From: Proteobacteria bacterium UBA1278
GTDB taxonomy: Bacteria; Pseudomonadota; Gammaproteobacteria; Comchoanobacterales; Comchoanobacteraceae
DNA: 23,098 nucleotides
Direction: 5' to 3'
Assembly (NCBI GenBank): GCA_002308435.1
Contig: DBUY01000053.1
Coordinates: 1 to 23,098, forward strand
This document shows, piece by piece, positions 1 through 7,308 of the stretch. The first letter of the stretch is position 1. Every line of letters starts with the position of its first letter. Both the position numbers and the translations under genes were made by a program. Under the pieces are notes generated by a model that worked only from the letters and a program-made list of their open reading frames with translations, was not told the DNA's origin and did no database searches.

Positions 1-593
1 TCACGATAAGCAGAACAGCTATTGATATTATCCACGTACGCATTGACTGAATCTGATCGTGATTTAAATATCTTAAAAGATTTTGTGGTGGTGCCACACT
101 TGATCATGTAGCCAACTTTTGGCGTTTTCTGTCCAAATAAATTATTCGACTGCTGAGCCATATTTGACTGTCCAAAGTTTGACTCGTGTACTGCCTGTGC
201 CACCACAATCGATACGGGGACAATATCAATCTTAGCATTCAATGTCTCCCATTCGCGCTGCGACCATTTGTGCATTGGCTTTTCAACAAGTTGACTCATT
301 TGATAGCGCACGACGACTTTCTGTACCCATACTTTGTCTGCTCGACTTAATGTTTTTCCATCTTTGGTCAATTCACGAAAATGTGTCATTGTGGCTTTTT
401 CTCTCAAGACCTGCCGGTTTTTATTGACCGCCATTTCTTTGACTTGATTGATAAATGCGTTTCGACTGTGCTTGTGTGTGGTTACTGTTTGCCCAGATAG
501 CGAAGTGGCAAATGCGTTTGCCGGCATCAATGATAGAGCAGTTGTTAACAGTAATAAACCAAGAAAAATCTGGCGAAGAGAATTGTTGTACAT
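1..593 (-). CDS. Secreted Bax-like glucosaminidase (N-terminal part, cut by window edge)
   Basis: Reading the minus strand from an ATG at 593 gives 197 uninterrupted codons that run off the left edge. Residues 1-28 look like a Sec signal peptide: a short basic start, a leucine-rich core and a likely cleavage site after ANA. From about residue 125 the protein shows the PF01832 glucosaminidase pattern of the Bax family: PVSIVVAQAVHESNFGQSN, then NNLFGQ, then a FKSRSDSVNAYVDNINS stretch. E137 in AQAVHES would be the catalytic acid. Family members cleave the glycan strands of peptidoglycan, so this is probably a periplasmic or secreted wall hydrolase. The gene is divergent from the glycosyltransferase at 809. 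The C-terminal part is not visible, so length and intactness are unknown. It could also be called a FlgJ/LytG-type glucosaminidase. Confidence 0.82.
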   Translation of the reverse strand, partial: MYNNSLRQIFLGLLLLTTALSLMPANAFATSLSGQTVTTHKHSRNAFINQVKEMAVNKNRQVLREKATMTHFRELTKDGKTLSRADKVWVQKVVVRYQMSQLVEKPMHKWSQREWETLNAKIDIVPVSIVVAQAVHESNFGQSNMAQQSNNLFGQKTPKVGYMIKCGTTTKSFKIFKSRSDSVNAYVDNINSCSAYR

Positions 594-624
594 TGTGATT
601 TATACTTATATTTTTTGTTATGTT

Positions 625-653
625 ATCATAATGTTATCTATAAATCAAATCTA
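625..653 (-). promoter_or_regulatory. Candidate sigma-70 promoter of the Bax-like gene
   Basis: On the minus strand a TATGAT -10 hexamer (625-630) lies 17 bases from a weak TAGATT -35 (648-653). It is about 31 bases upstream of the ATG at 593. The -10 is good (5/6) and the -35 poor (3/6), so this is only a candidate. The rest of the 594-808 divergent gap shows nothing else clear. Confidence 0.3.
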
Positions 654-808
654 CACTTACATTGCTTCTTCCACAACCTAACACGACCCCGAATCTTGTT
701 ATTCTCCTGTCGTTGCATTCAAAATGATAGTTGACCAAGCGAGCGGGTTTTCTTGACTTTGTTTATGTTGAATTGTACGTTTCTATTGAGCCTATCACCT
801 AAGATATA

Positions 809-1648
809 ATGGTTACTCCTACTCCAAACGCTCAGCTCAGGCGTGAATCTTTGTTATTTTACTGGATTAAGTCTGCATTGAGACGTCACGCAGAACCACT
901 GAATGTTCGTATCGATGACCGAGTGGTCTCTCAACGTGGTGGCTACGCCATTCCCCAACAAGTATTTCAAACTTGGGAAACACGCTACACTGGGAAAACG
1001 CATGCGAGTTCGCTCGCAGCACTTCGTGCTTTAAACCCTACGCTATCGTTTTATCTCTATGATGCGCAAAAACGTGATGATTATATGCAAACACGCTGGG
1101 GAGATCATCCTATTTCCTCAATCTACTTCAATGCAAAATTTGGCCCTTTGAAAGCGGATTTATTTCGCTACTGTATTCTTTTTGATCGTGGAGGCTATTA
1201 TCTTGACTTTAACAAAGATTGCTTTCGTCCATTAAACGCTATTCACAAGCCAGAGCACCTTGGCTTCATTCTATTTGAGGATACTGACTGTTATATTCCA
1301 CCATATAGTGAACATCACCTACAGCTCAAACAACCGTTCAACCACTTATCTCAATGGATACTTGGTTTTTCACCTGGCCATTCATTTTTGAAACTGCTCA
1401 TTGACCGTATCTGTGATGCTTATCCGCTTTTTAAGGGTAGAGTGTTTCATCATCCAAAGCTTGCTATCTTGAATTTTACTGGCCCTGGTATGTATACAAG
1501 CGTGATGCGTGAGTATCTTGCTAAAAACGGCTTATCTGATCTACAACAAGCTAACCCGCCTCGTTCAATGACGATGCGTGGTGCAAAAATATTGCGCACG
1601 GTAAATCGACATTATTCAAATCAGATCAACTCTATTATTGTTGCATAG
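809..1648 (+). CDS. Glycosyltransferase with DXD-type sugar-binding region (Gly_transf_sug-like)
   Basis: The 279-residue protein matches the pattern of small-sugar transferases of the OCH1/TcdA-B-like GT group (PF04488). It has IPQQVFQTW at residues 48-56, KADLFRY at 115-121 and GGYYLDFNKDCFRPL at 128-142, which is the nucleotide-sugar/metal site. A late NFTGPG (222-227) is also typical. The second acid of the usual DXD is Asn (D133-F-N135), with D137 two residues on. No signal peptide or membrane span is seen, so it is probably cytoplasmic or a secreted effector. The substrate cannot be told: surface polysaccharide decoration or modification of a host target are both possible. It stands alone between a divergent glucosaminidase gene and a DUF2203 gene, without a polysaccharide cluster. 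The ATG lacks a convincing Shine-Dalgarno. Confidence 0.75.
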   Translation: MVTPTPNAQLRRESLLFYWIKSALRRHAEPLNVRIDDRVVSQRGGYAIPQQVFQTWETRYTGKTHASSLAALRALNPTLSFYLYDAQKRDDYMQTRWGDHPISSIYFNAKFGPLKADLFRYCILFDRGGYYLDFNKDCFRPLNAIHKPEHLGFILFEDTDCYIPPYSEHHLQLKQPFNHLSQWILGFSPGHSFLKLLIDRICDAYPLFKGRVFHHPKLAILNFTGPGMYTSVMREYLAKNGLSDLQQANPPRSMTMRGAKILRTVNRHYSNQINSIIVA

Positions 1649-1779
1649 CTGTACCGTCCAGATATGCGTGAAGGCATGGAGTAGCTATTGTCTAGAGCTC
1701 TTCATGTCGGATAGGTGATCACTCATTCTTAAAAAACATATTTAATCCATACCTTATCCTTCAATTTCGTGTTATTGCA

Positions 1780-1808
1780 TTGACAAATCAATGCTATTTC
1801 GCTACTAT
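1780..1808 (+). promoter_or_regulatory. Candidate sigma-70 promoter of the DUF2203 gene
   Basis: A perfect TTGACA (1780-1785) is followed after 17 bases by TACTAT (1803-1808). The expected transcript start, about 7 bases downstream, falls at or next to the ATG at 1815. The in-frame ATG at 1791 lies inside this promoter, which argues that translation starts at 1815, possibly on a leaderless mRNA. Confidence 0.55.
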
Positions 1809-1814
1809 TACTCC

Positions 1815-2291
1815 ATGAATATTGAAACCTCCACAAGTGCAACACAGGCGACTCATTACTACACTGTTGATGAAGCTAACCTGATGATTCCAGACCTAGA
1901 TCTGGCTTTTATCCGCATCAAACAGATGCAGCTGCAGGTTCAGGATTTGTTCAAGCTTGTTAAGAAACGCGGCATTGACTTTGTTCCAAATGATGACAAA
2001 CAACTGCTGTTGCTACACAGCACCCTGGATGACGAATCCATTGACGTGCTCAGCAGCTTGAAACTGCTGCTCGCGAATATCCAAGAGGAGATTAACGCTT
2101 TGTCTAAACGTGGTTGTTCAGTTGCGAGTATCGATCAAGGCTTAGTCAATTGGCATTGTAAGTTATCTGATAAGGTCATCTATCTTTCATGGCTCCATGG
2201 AGAAAAGCAGGTCAGCTACTGGTGCGATAACCTTGAGGATAGTGCCGCTAAGCGCCGCCCGCTCAGTGAGTTATCATCCGACGAATCTTAA
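1815..2291 (+). CDS. DUF2203 family protein
   Basis: The 158-residue protein carries the two ends of DUF2203: YYTVDEANLMIPDL near the start and, near the C-terminus, GLVNWHCKLSDKVIYLSW, then LHGEKQVSYWCDNLED and RRPL. The family is small, soluble and without a known function. I see no catalytic motif that would suggest one. The start is set at the ATG at 1815 rather than 1791 because a good promoter overlaps the earlier ATG; the earlier start would add eight residues (MLFRYYYS) unlike the family. No Shine-Dalgarno precedes 1815, consistent with leaderless translation. The gene is convergent with rpiA, with 46 bases between stops and no clear terminator. Family assignment is by pattern recognition only. 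Confidence 0.75.
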   Translation: MNIETSTSATQATHYYTVDEANLMIPDLDLAFIRIKQMQLQVQDLFKLVKKRGIDFVPNDDKQLLLLHSTLDDESIDVLSSLKLLLANIQEEINALSKRGCSVASIDQGLVNWHCKLSDKVIYLSWLHGEKQVSYWCDNLEDSAAKRRPLSELSSDES

Positions 2292-2337
2292 TTACTATCG
2301 ATGCAATCGTATCAATCACCACTGGGTGCAACGCTGA

Positions 2338-3009
2338 CTATTCAATGGTTAGCGCCTTCACAGTATTCCCATCACTGCTGAATACCTGTGTTGGTTTTTC
2401 GTGTACAAATAAGCCATGTGCGACGACGCCCGTTATCTGATTTAGTCGGTCAGATAAGGTGTACGGCGCAGCGAAATCTAACCCATGGCAATCGATGATT
2501 TCGTTACCCATATCTGATTTTTCTGCTCTAAGAGCAGGCTTGCCACCCAACTTGACAATTGCACGTCCGACACTGGATCGTGCCCAGGGCACCACTTCAA
2601 TGGCAATTACGGGCCAATGACTACCCAGCGATTGCACCAGCTTAGTCTGATCAACCAGCACAATAAACTCTGCGGCCATTTCTGCACAAAGCTTTTCACC
2701 AGTCATTGCACCCCCTTTTCCCTTGATACAACAAAATGATGAATCCACCTCATCTGCGCCGTCGATGTATAAATCAATGTGCGATACGGATTGCATCAAC
2801 TCTGCCTCAATACCACTACTACGGCAGCGATCCAACGTTGCTAAGGATGCGACAATTACTGTTGGCAGCACTCTCTTTGATGCTGCAATGGCATCAATCA
2901 CTTTCATGACGGTGCTGCCAGCACCTAAGCCAATGACGCGATGTCCCTCTAACAAGCTGAGCGCATGTTCCGCGAGCATTGTTTTTGCTAAGTCTTGTTG
3001 GTCAGTCAT
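2338..3009 (-). CDS. rpiA: Ribose-5-phosphate isomerase A
   Basis: This cytoplasmic enzyme interconverts ribose 5-phosphate and ribulose 5-phosphate in the non-oxidative pentose phosphate pathway. The 223-residue protein shows GLGAGST (residues 27-33, the phosphate loop), DGADE (83-87), KGKGG (96-100) and E105. These have the same spacing as D81, D84, K94 and E103 of E. coli RpiA, so all catalytic residues are present. The reading frame extends upstream to 3084 inside apaH. The ATG at 3009 is preferred because MTDQQDLAK lines up with the family's N-terminus. It sits 16 bases after the apaH stop, which suggests co-transcription with apaH and pit. The KGKGGAMTGEK stretch departs slightly from the usual KGGGGALLREK. 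Confidence 0.93.
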   Translation of the reverse strand: MTDQQDLAKTMLAEHALSLLEGHRVIGLGAGSTVMKVIDAIAASKRVLPTVIVASLATLDRCRSSGIEAELMQSVSHIDLYIDGADEVDSSFCCIKGKGGAMTGEKLCAEMAAEFIVLVDQTKLVQSLGSHWPVIAIEVVPWARSSVGRAIVKLGGKPALRAEKSDMGNEIIDCHGLDFAAPYTLSDRLNQITGVVAHGLFVHEKPTQVFSSDGNTVKALTIE

Positions 3010-3025
3010 GTTATTGTTACCACTT

Positions 3026-3838
3026 TCATACTGGATCGATACAGTTTGCCATGTACCGCTCTCCAGTGTCGAGTCGCATCCCAATTAATTGGCCGCCATA
3101 TGCGCAACCACCATCGCAGTTAATGACATCTTTTCGTCCTGTTTCCCCGTGTAGCATCGCCCAGTGCCCGAAGACAATTTGTTGGCAAGGCCATTCACTA
3201 CGCGTTGAGTACCATGGCATTAAGTCATCAGGTGGATAATTCGTTTTTTTTGTTCCGCCTTGCGGCTCAACTGGCCCAGTAAAACTAAAATCCATTTGTG
3301 CTTGCTGATTGATCATGCGCATACGGGTGAAAACATTGACCAGACAGCGAACTCTTTTCCAGCCAATTAGGTCTTGGCGCCACTCGTTTTCGTCACCATA
3401 GAATACTGCGAAGTATTGTTTGCAAAGCACGGGGTCTCCTAAAATCGCCTCAACTTCTGCAGCGTAAGATAATGTTGTTGCGAGAGACCATCCTGGCCAG
3501 ATACCAGCATGCACCATCAATGTGTCACTATTGGGGTCCCACTTTGCTAAAGCACCTGCTTGTAGTCGCTGATAGCTCGTCATTTGATGATCAGATAACA
3601 CGCCCTCTGACCACTTTTGATGATGGACGCGAAGAAAATGAAGATCATGATTCCCTAAAATCACCTGAGGAGCGGGGATTTCTTCTAAAAAACGCAGTAC
3701 GCCCCAGTCGTCATTATTTTTTCCAACGAGATCGCCGAGAAAATAGACGCGATCGCCTTGAGATAGCTGTAGTTGATCGCAAAGAAGCTTCAGTGTATCG
3801 AGGCAACCGTGCACATCACCGATGATAAAGTCCGTCAT
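3026..3838 (-). CDS. apaH: Bis(5'-nucleosyl)-tetraphosphatase, symmetrical
   Basis: ApaH hydrolyses diadenosine tetraphosphate to two ADP and so clears this stress nucleotide and removes Np4 caps from RNA. The 270-residue protein has the metallophosphoesterase series GDVHGC (7-12), GDLVGK (35-40), GNHDLHFL and HAG for metal binding, followed by the ApaH-specific YGD.., FTRMR and FGHWA.L.G blocks. The late DTGC block of E. coli is DGGC here, followed by AYGGQL. Length is close to the 280 residues of E. coli ApaH. The ATG at 3838 gives an N-terminus that matches the family directly. It lies 28 bases after pit and 16 before rpiA. In E. coli apaH sits with ksgA/apaG, so the neighbourhood differs. 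Confidence 0.93.
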   Translation of the reverse strand: MTDFIIGDVHGCLDTLKLLCDQLQLSQGDRVYFLGDLVGKNNDDWGVLRFLEEIPAPQVILGNHDLHFLRVHHQKWSEGVLSDHQMTSYQRLQAGALAKWDPNSDTLMVHAGIWPGWSLATTLSYAAEVEAILGDPVLCKQYFAVFYGDENEWRQDLIGWKRVRCLVNVFTRMRMINQQAQMDFSFTGPVEPQGGTKKTNYPPDDLMPWYSTRSEWPCQQIVFGHWAMLHGETGRKDVINCDGGCAYGGQLIGMRLDTGERYMANCIDPV

Positions 3839-3866
3839 GTAATCGCGAGTTATTCATTATTCATTG

Positions 3867-5117
3867 TCACAGTAGCACACGTACACATATTAAATAATAG
3901 ACTGCAGCAAAAATTGCACCAGCCGGCAACGTAATCAACCATGATATGAGTATACTGCGTATCGTTTTTCGATTTAAAGCGGCCATACCACGCGCTAAAC
4001 CAACCCCTAAAATCGCACCGACCATCGTTTGTGTTGTTGAAACTGGATAACCCAACCCAGATGCCATGACAATAATTGCCGATGTCGAAAACTGCGCAGT
4101 AAATCCGCGACTTGGCGTTAACTGGGTAATACCATTACCTACTGTCTCCATGATTTTGTACCCGTACATCATCAACCCCAGCACAATCCCGCTTGCTCCT
4201 AATGAAATAACCCAGGTTGGTATTGTTGCTCCCTCGGTCAGCACACCTGTGTTAAGCACCTGCACAATTGCTGCTAGCGGGCCAATTGCATTGGCAACAT
4301 CATTAGAACCGTGCGCATAGGCCATGCTGGCTGCTGTCATAATAGATAAAATACCAAATTTCTTTTCGACTGCTTGCAGTTGTTCTTCACGAGACAGTTG
4401 GCGCTTTTTATTGAGCTTTCTGTGCGTATACTGCCAACCGGCTATGTAAGTCACTGCTGCAAATGAAAGCACGATAATTTGCTTTTGCCAATCACTAAAC
4501 TCAATCCCAATCGTACTGAGCCCCTGAAAGACAGTCACACCGCTAAAAATCAACACCAGGAGAGACATACACAAAGGAATGAACCAGTTCGCTTGTTGTA
4601 TCGGTTCTTTTGCTGAGAAAACCAAGTAGCTGATTCCATAAAATACACAATAGGCGGTGATGATTGCGAGCACTGGCGTTACGATCCAACTAAATACAAT
4701 ATTGATCACGCTGAGCCACAAAATATGCTGGGCGCCAACACTGACTATACCAAATCCGAGTACTGCCCCAATAATACTGTGTGTTGTTGATACCGGTAGC
4801 CCGTAGTGCGTTGCAATGATTAGCCAGCTCGCGGCCGACATCAGCGCAGCCAACATCCCGATGACAAAATGATCGAGCTGTTGTGAGAAAATGGCGATAT
4901 CAACAATACCGTAGCGAATCATATTTGTGACTTGGCCACTTGCCAATAGCGCGCCTGAAGCTTCGAATATTGCGGCTATAATTACTGCCGATCGCACAGT
5001 TAATGTTTTGGACCCGACTGTGCTGGCCATCGCATTCGCGACATCATTGGCACCAACTGCCCAGGCCATCACAAAGCCTACCAGGATGGCAAGCGTGAGT
5101 TCAGCCGATAAAATCAT
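3867..5117 (-). CDS. pit: PiT-family inorganic phosphate transporter
   Basis: This inner-membrane symporter brings in metal-phosphate with protons or sodium. The 416-residue protein has the duplicated PiT signature: GANDVANAM at residues 22-30 and HGSNDVANAIGP at 269-280. Each half also carries a GLPVSTTHSIIGAV / GYPVSTTQTMVGAI block. A charged loop near residues 230-255 (KLNKKRQLSREEQLQAVEKK) separates the halves. At least ten hydrophobic spans are visible. It is shorter than E. coli PitA (499) but within the PiT range. No PhoU-like DUF47 partner is adjacent, unlike many PiT genes. AAGG lies about ten bases before the ATG. It is 114 bases downstream of cca and 28 upstream of apaH. Confidence 0.92.
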   Translation of the reverse strand: MILSAELTLAILVGFVMAWAVGANDVANAMASTVGSKTLTVRSAVIIAAIFEASGALLASGQVTNMIRYGIVDIAIFSQQLDHFVIGMLAALMSAASWLIIATHYGLPVSTTHSIIGAVLGFGIVSVGAQHILWLSVINIVFSWIVTPVLAIITAYCVFYGISYLVFSAKEPIQQANWFIPLCMSLLVLIFSGVTVFQGLSTIGIEFSDWQKQIIVLSFAAVTYIAGWQYTHRKLNKKRQLSREEQLQAVEKKFGILSIMTAASMAYAHGSNDVANAIGPLAAIVQVLNTGVLTEGATIPTWVISLGASGIVLGLMMYGYKIMETVGNGITQLTPSRGFTAQFSTSAIIVMASGLGYPVSTTQTMVGAILGVGLARGMAALNRKTIRSILISWLITLPAGAIFAAVYYLICVRVLL

Positions 5118-5231
5118 GCATCGTGTACCTTGGCGAAATATGGTCGTTTAATGACGAGCTAGTTGCCTCAATGAACTCACTCAAGACTAGATAAAATCTT
5201 AGCATAGGTCAAGTTGTTTCGACTTGGATGT

Positions 5232-6317
5232 TTACTTTTTAAGTGCCTCCCGGCAACCTTGTAGCCGCTTTTGGTATAGTGCTGTGGCAATTTCCTTGCC
5301 GGATAGCCCGCTCATCTCTGACTCATGTAGCTTTATCTTTACCACTTGTTCTGCAACTTCAGTGATCTCTAGCGCTTTTGGATCTAAGTCAACGATGGAT
5401 TGTATGATCATAAAAGCATCCTTGAAGCGAGATAGACGTCGAAATATGTCCCACCGGTAAAACACATCGACGAGCTGATCAGCTGTCAATACCAGTTGTG
5501 TTTCTTGCTTATAAGCATAAATATCCCTAACGAGACGGCTCAATGACAAGATATCCTTGGGCAATCGTAATGCCTTCAATGCGTCTTGTAGCGTCTCTGA
5601 TGTGAGATACCAGCCAAGTGTCGCCATCAACCGATCATCTTGAATCGACCGTGCCGCCTGCTCAATCCGCTTGATGTCTTCATTGACTTGCGTAAACATA
5701 GGCATCAATACAGCCCAAGCTTGCATATGATTTAATACTTTTATGAATAGACCTGGACTTCCTGTGCGAAATACTTTTTGCCACTCGAGCCAGACGCGCT
5801 CGGGTGTTAAGTAATCGATTTCACCAGACTCTACCATTTTCTTGCAGAGTTCAATCGTTTCTGGGTGTATAGAAAACGCTGGGAACCTGGCTTGGAATCG
5901 ACACAATCGAATAAGGCGTAATGGGTCCTCTTCAAAGGCGCAAGACACATGTCGCAATACACGATTGTTAATGTCTTTTTCACCGCCGAAATAATCAATC
6001 AATTTCCCTTCTGCATCCTCTGCAATTGCGTTTATTGTCAAATCACGTCTCAGAAGGTCTTGCTCTAAAGTGACGCTTGGATCGGCGTGAATGGTAAAGC
6101 CATCGTAACCGTGGCCGGTTTTCTTCTCTGTTCGCGCTAATGCATATTCTTCTTTTGTTTTGGGATGTAGAAATACTGGAAAGTCCTTGCCGACCTGCTT
6201 ATAACCTTGTGCAATCATTTTTTTCGGGGTGGCCCCTACAACGACCCAATCACATTCTTTTACTGGCAGACCCATCAGCTTATCTCTTACGGCGCCACCG
6301 ACTAAATATACTTTCAT
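5232..6317 (-). CDS. cca: CCA-adding tRNA nucleotidyltransferase, no HD domain
   Basis: Cca adds or repairs the 3'-CCA of tRNAs without a nucleic-acid template. The 361-residue protein follows E. coli Cca closely over its first half: MKVYLVGGAVRD, DFPVFLHP, EYALARTE, RRDLTINAIA, the EEDPLR helix and the ERVW block. E. coli Cca is 412 residues with a C-terminal HD phosphohydrolase; the HDLGK segment is missing here, so this is the short form. Of the catalytic DxD pair (D21 and D23 in E. coli) the first is Glu (E21-C-D23), confirmed in the nucleotides as GAA TGT GAT. GGAG lies nine bases before the ATG, and a good promoter lies upstream. It may head the pit-apaH-rpiA transcript. Confidence 0.92.
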   Translation of the reverse strand: MKVYLVGGAVRDKLMGLPVKECDWVVVGATPKKMIAQGYKQVGKDFPVFLHPKTKEEYALARTEKKTGHGYDGFTIHADPSVTLEQDLLRRDLTINAIAEDAEGKLIDYFGGEKDINNRVLRHVSCAFEEDPLRLIRLCRFQARFPAFSIHPETIELCKKMVESGEIDYLTPERVWLEWQKVFRTGSPGLFIKVLNHMQAWAVLMPMFTQVNEDIKRIEQAARSIQDDRLMATLGWYLTSETLQDALKALRLPKDILSLSRLVRDIYAYKQETQLVLTADQLVDVFYRWDIFRRLSRFKDAFMIIQSIVDLDPKALEITEVAEQVVKIKLHESEMSGLSGKEIATALYQKRLQGCREALKK

Positions 6318-6340
6318 GCTTTATCTCCGAGATTGATTAT

Positions 6341-6369
6341 ATTATACTGAGCAATAGACAAATAGACAA
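6341..6369 (-). promoter_or_regulatory. Sigma-70 promoter of cca
   Basis: On the minus strand TTGTCT (6364-6369) is followed after 17 bases by a perfect TATAAT (6341-6346). The ATG of cca is 23 bases beyond the -10. The -35 comes to within ten bases of the start codon of the divergent ABC ATPase gene, so the two transcription units share a very short control region. Confidence 0.6.
6353..6368 (+). repeat. Tandem 8-bp repeat AATAGACA x2
   Basis: AATAGACA occurs twice in direct succession (6353-6360 and 6361-6368). The repeat covers the -35 and part of the spacer of the cca promoter and lies 10 bases before the ABC ATPase start. It may be chance in AT-rich DNA or a binding site. Confidence 0.6.
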
Positions 6370-6378
6370 ACTGATTTC

Positions 6379-7308
6379 ATGGAACAGACGGTCATAGATG
6401 CGCCTATTTCCGTATCGAAAGTAAGTAAAACTTACAAAGACGGCTTTCGTGCCGTTAAAAATGTTAGCTTCGATATTAGAAAAGGCGATTTTACAGTGCT
6501 TCTTGGGCTCAATGGCGCTGGGAAAACCTCTTTGATCAGCATGATTACTGGGCTTAACAAGATCAGCTCTGGTGTGATTCAAATATTTGGTGATGACATT
6601 ACTCGGTCACCCTATCGGGCGAAGTCACACATGGCTATTATGCCACAGGAAATCAACTTCAACTTGTTTTCTAAAATCAGTGATGTCTTGATTTTTCATG
6701 GCGGATATTACGGAATTTCTCCTGAGAAAGTCATGCAGAGAGCGCGACCTCTGCTGAAGAAGGCCCGTTTATTGAAGAAAATTGATCAACCAGTCAGTAG
6801 TTTGTCTGGTGGGATGAAGCGTATGCTCATGCTGATTCGTTGTTTAATTCAAAATCCTAAATTATTAATTCTTGATGAACCGACCGCAAACTTGGACATC
6901 GAAATTCGAAAAACTATTTGGGAAATACTGCGGGCTGAACACAAAAAAGGCATGACAACTGTACTGACTACACACAACCTTGAAGAAGCGCAGTTACTTT
7001 GCACAAATGTGTTGATTTTACATCATGGTGAAATTGTTTTAGATCGCTCTATTGAAGATGCTATCCAAAGCTTGGAAGAAAAGTTCTACTCAGTTTCTTT
7101 CGAATCAAAAATAACTCAAAAACAACTACATGGGTTTTCTTCCTATCACGCTGAGATGCGCGAAGATGGTAAAGCTAGCTTTTGTATACGCAGTGATCAG
7201 GATATCGGCCATCTCATATACAAACTGCATCTTGCTGGTCACAAAATTGCTCATGTTGCGCCATCCAGTCACCAATTAGAGCAACTCTTACACCAGGCAA
7301 CCCTATGA
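6379..7308 (+). CDS. yadG: ABC-2 type transporter ATPase, YadG-like
   Basis: This is the ATP-hydrolysing subunit of an exporter, acting at the inner face of the cytoplasmic membrane with the permease encoded next. The 309-residue protein has Walker A GLNGAGKT (43-50), Q-loop Q90, signature LSGGM (142-146), Walker B LLILDE (162-167) and switch His199. Length and local features (MPQEINFN, GYYGIS, LSGGMKR) follow E. coli YadG (308 residues). The C-terminal 100 residues form the extra domain seen in YadG and drug/polysaccharide ABC-2 ATPases. The substrate is unknown. Its stop overlaps the permease start in ATGA. No Shine-Dalgarno is seen before the ATG, but the N-terminus fits the family. Confidence 0.9.
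   Translation: MEQTVIDAPISVSKVSKTYKDGFRAVKNVSFDIRKGDFTVLLGLNGAGKTSLISMITGLNKISSGVIQIFGDDITRSPYRAKSHMAIMPQEINFNLFSKISDVLIFHGGYYGISPEKVMQRARPLLKKARLLKKIDQPVSSLSGGMKRMLMLIRCLIQNPKLLILDEPTANLDIEIRKTIWEILRAEHKKGMTTVLTTHNLEEAQLLCTNVLILHHGEIVLDRSIEDAIQSLEEKFYSVSFESKITQKQLHGFSSYHAEMREDGKASFCIRSDQDIGHLIYKLHLAGHKIAHVAPSSHQLEQLLHQATL

Noticed and set aside
28..36. DnaA-box-like TTATCCACG
   Set aside because: Single copy inside the coding sequence of the Bax-like gene, with one mismatch and no cluster around it.
242..681. Two plus-strand open frames (242-427 and 448-681)
   Set aside because: The first, and most of the second (to 593), lie opposite a minus-strand frame with a signal peptide and clear glucosaminidase motifs. 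They have no family-like sequence themselves.
1649..1779. Possible tRNA or small RNA after the glycosyltransferase gene
   Set aside because: No cloverleaf arms, no T-loop motif and no terminator-like hairpin could be found by eye.
3010..3084. Upstream extension of rpiA to 3084
   Set aside because: It would overlap the apaH coding end by 59 bases and adds residues unlike any RpiA N-terminus.
3228..3236. DnaA-box-like GGTGGATAA
   Set aside because: One mismatch, single, inside apaH and far from dnaA.
4066..5151. Plus-strand open frames opposite pit
   Set aside because: Shadows of the strongly conserved PiT coding sequence on the minus strand.
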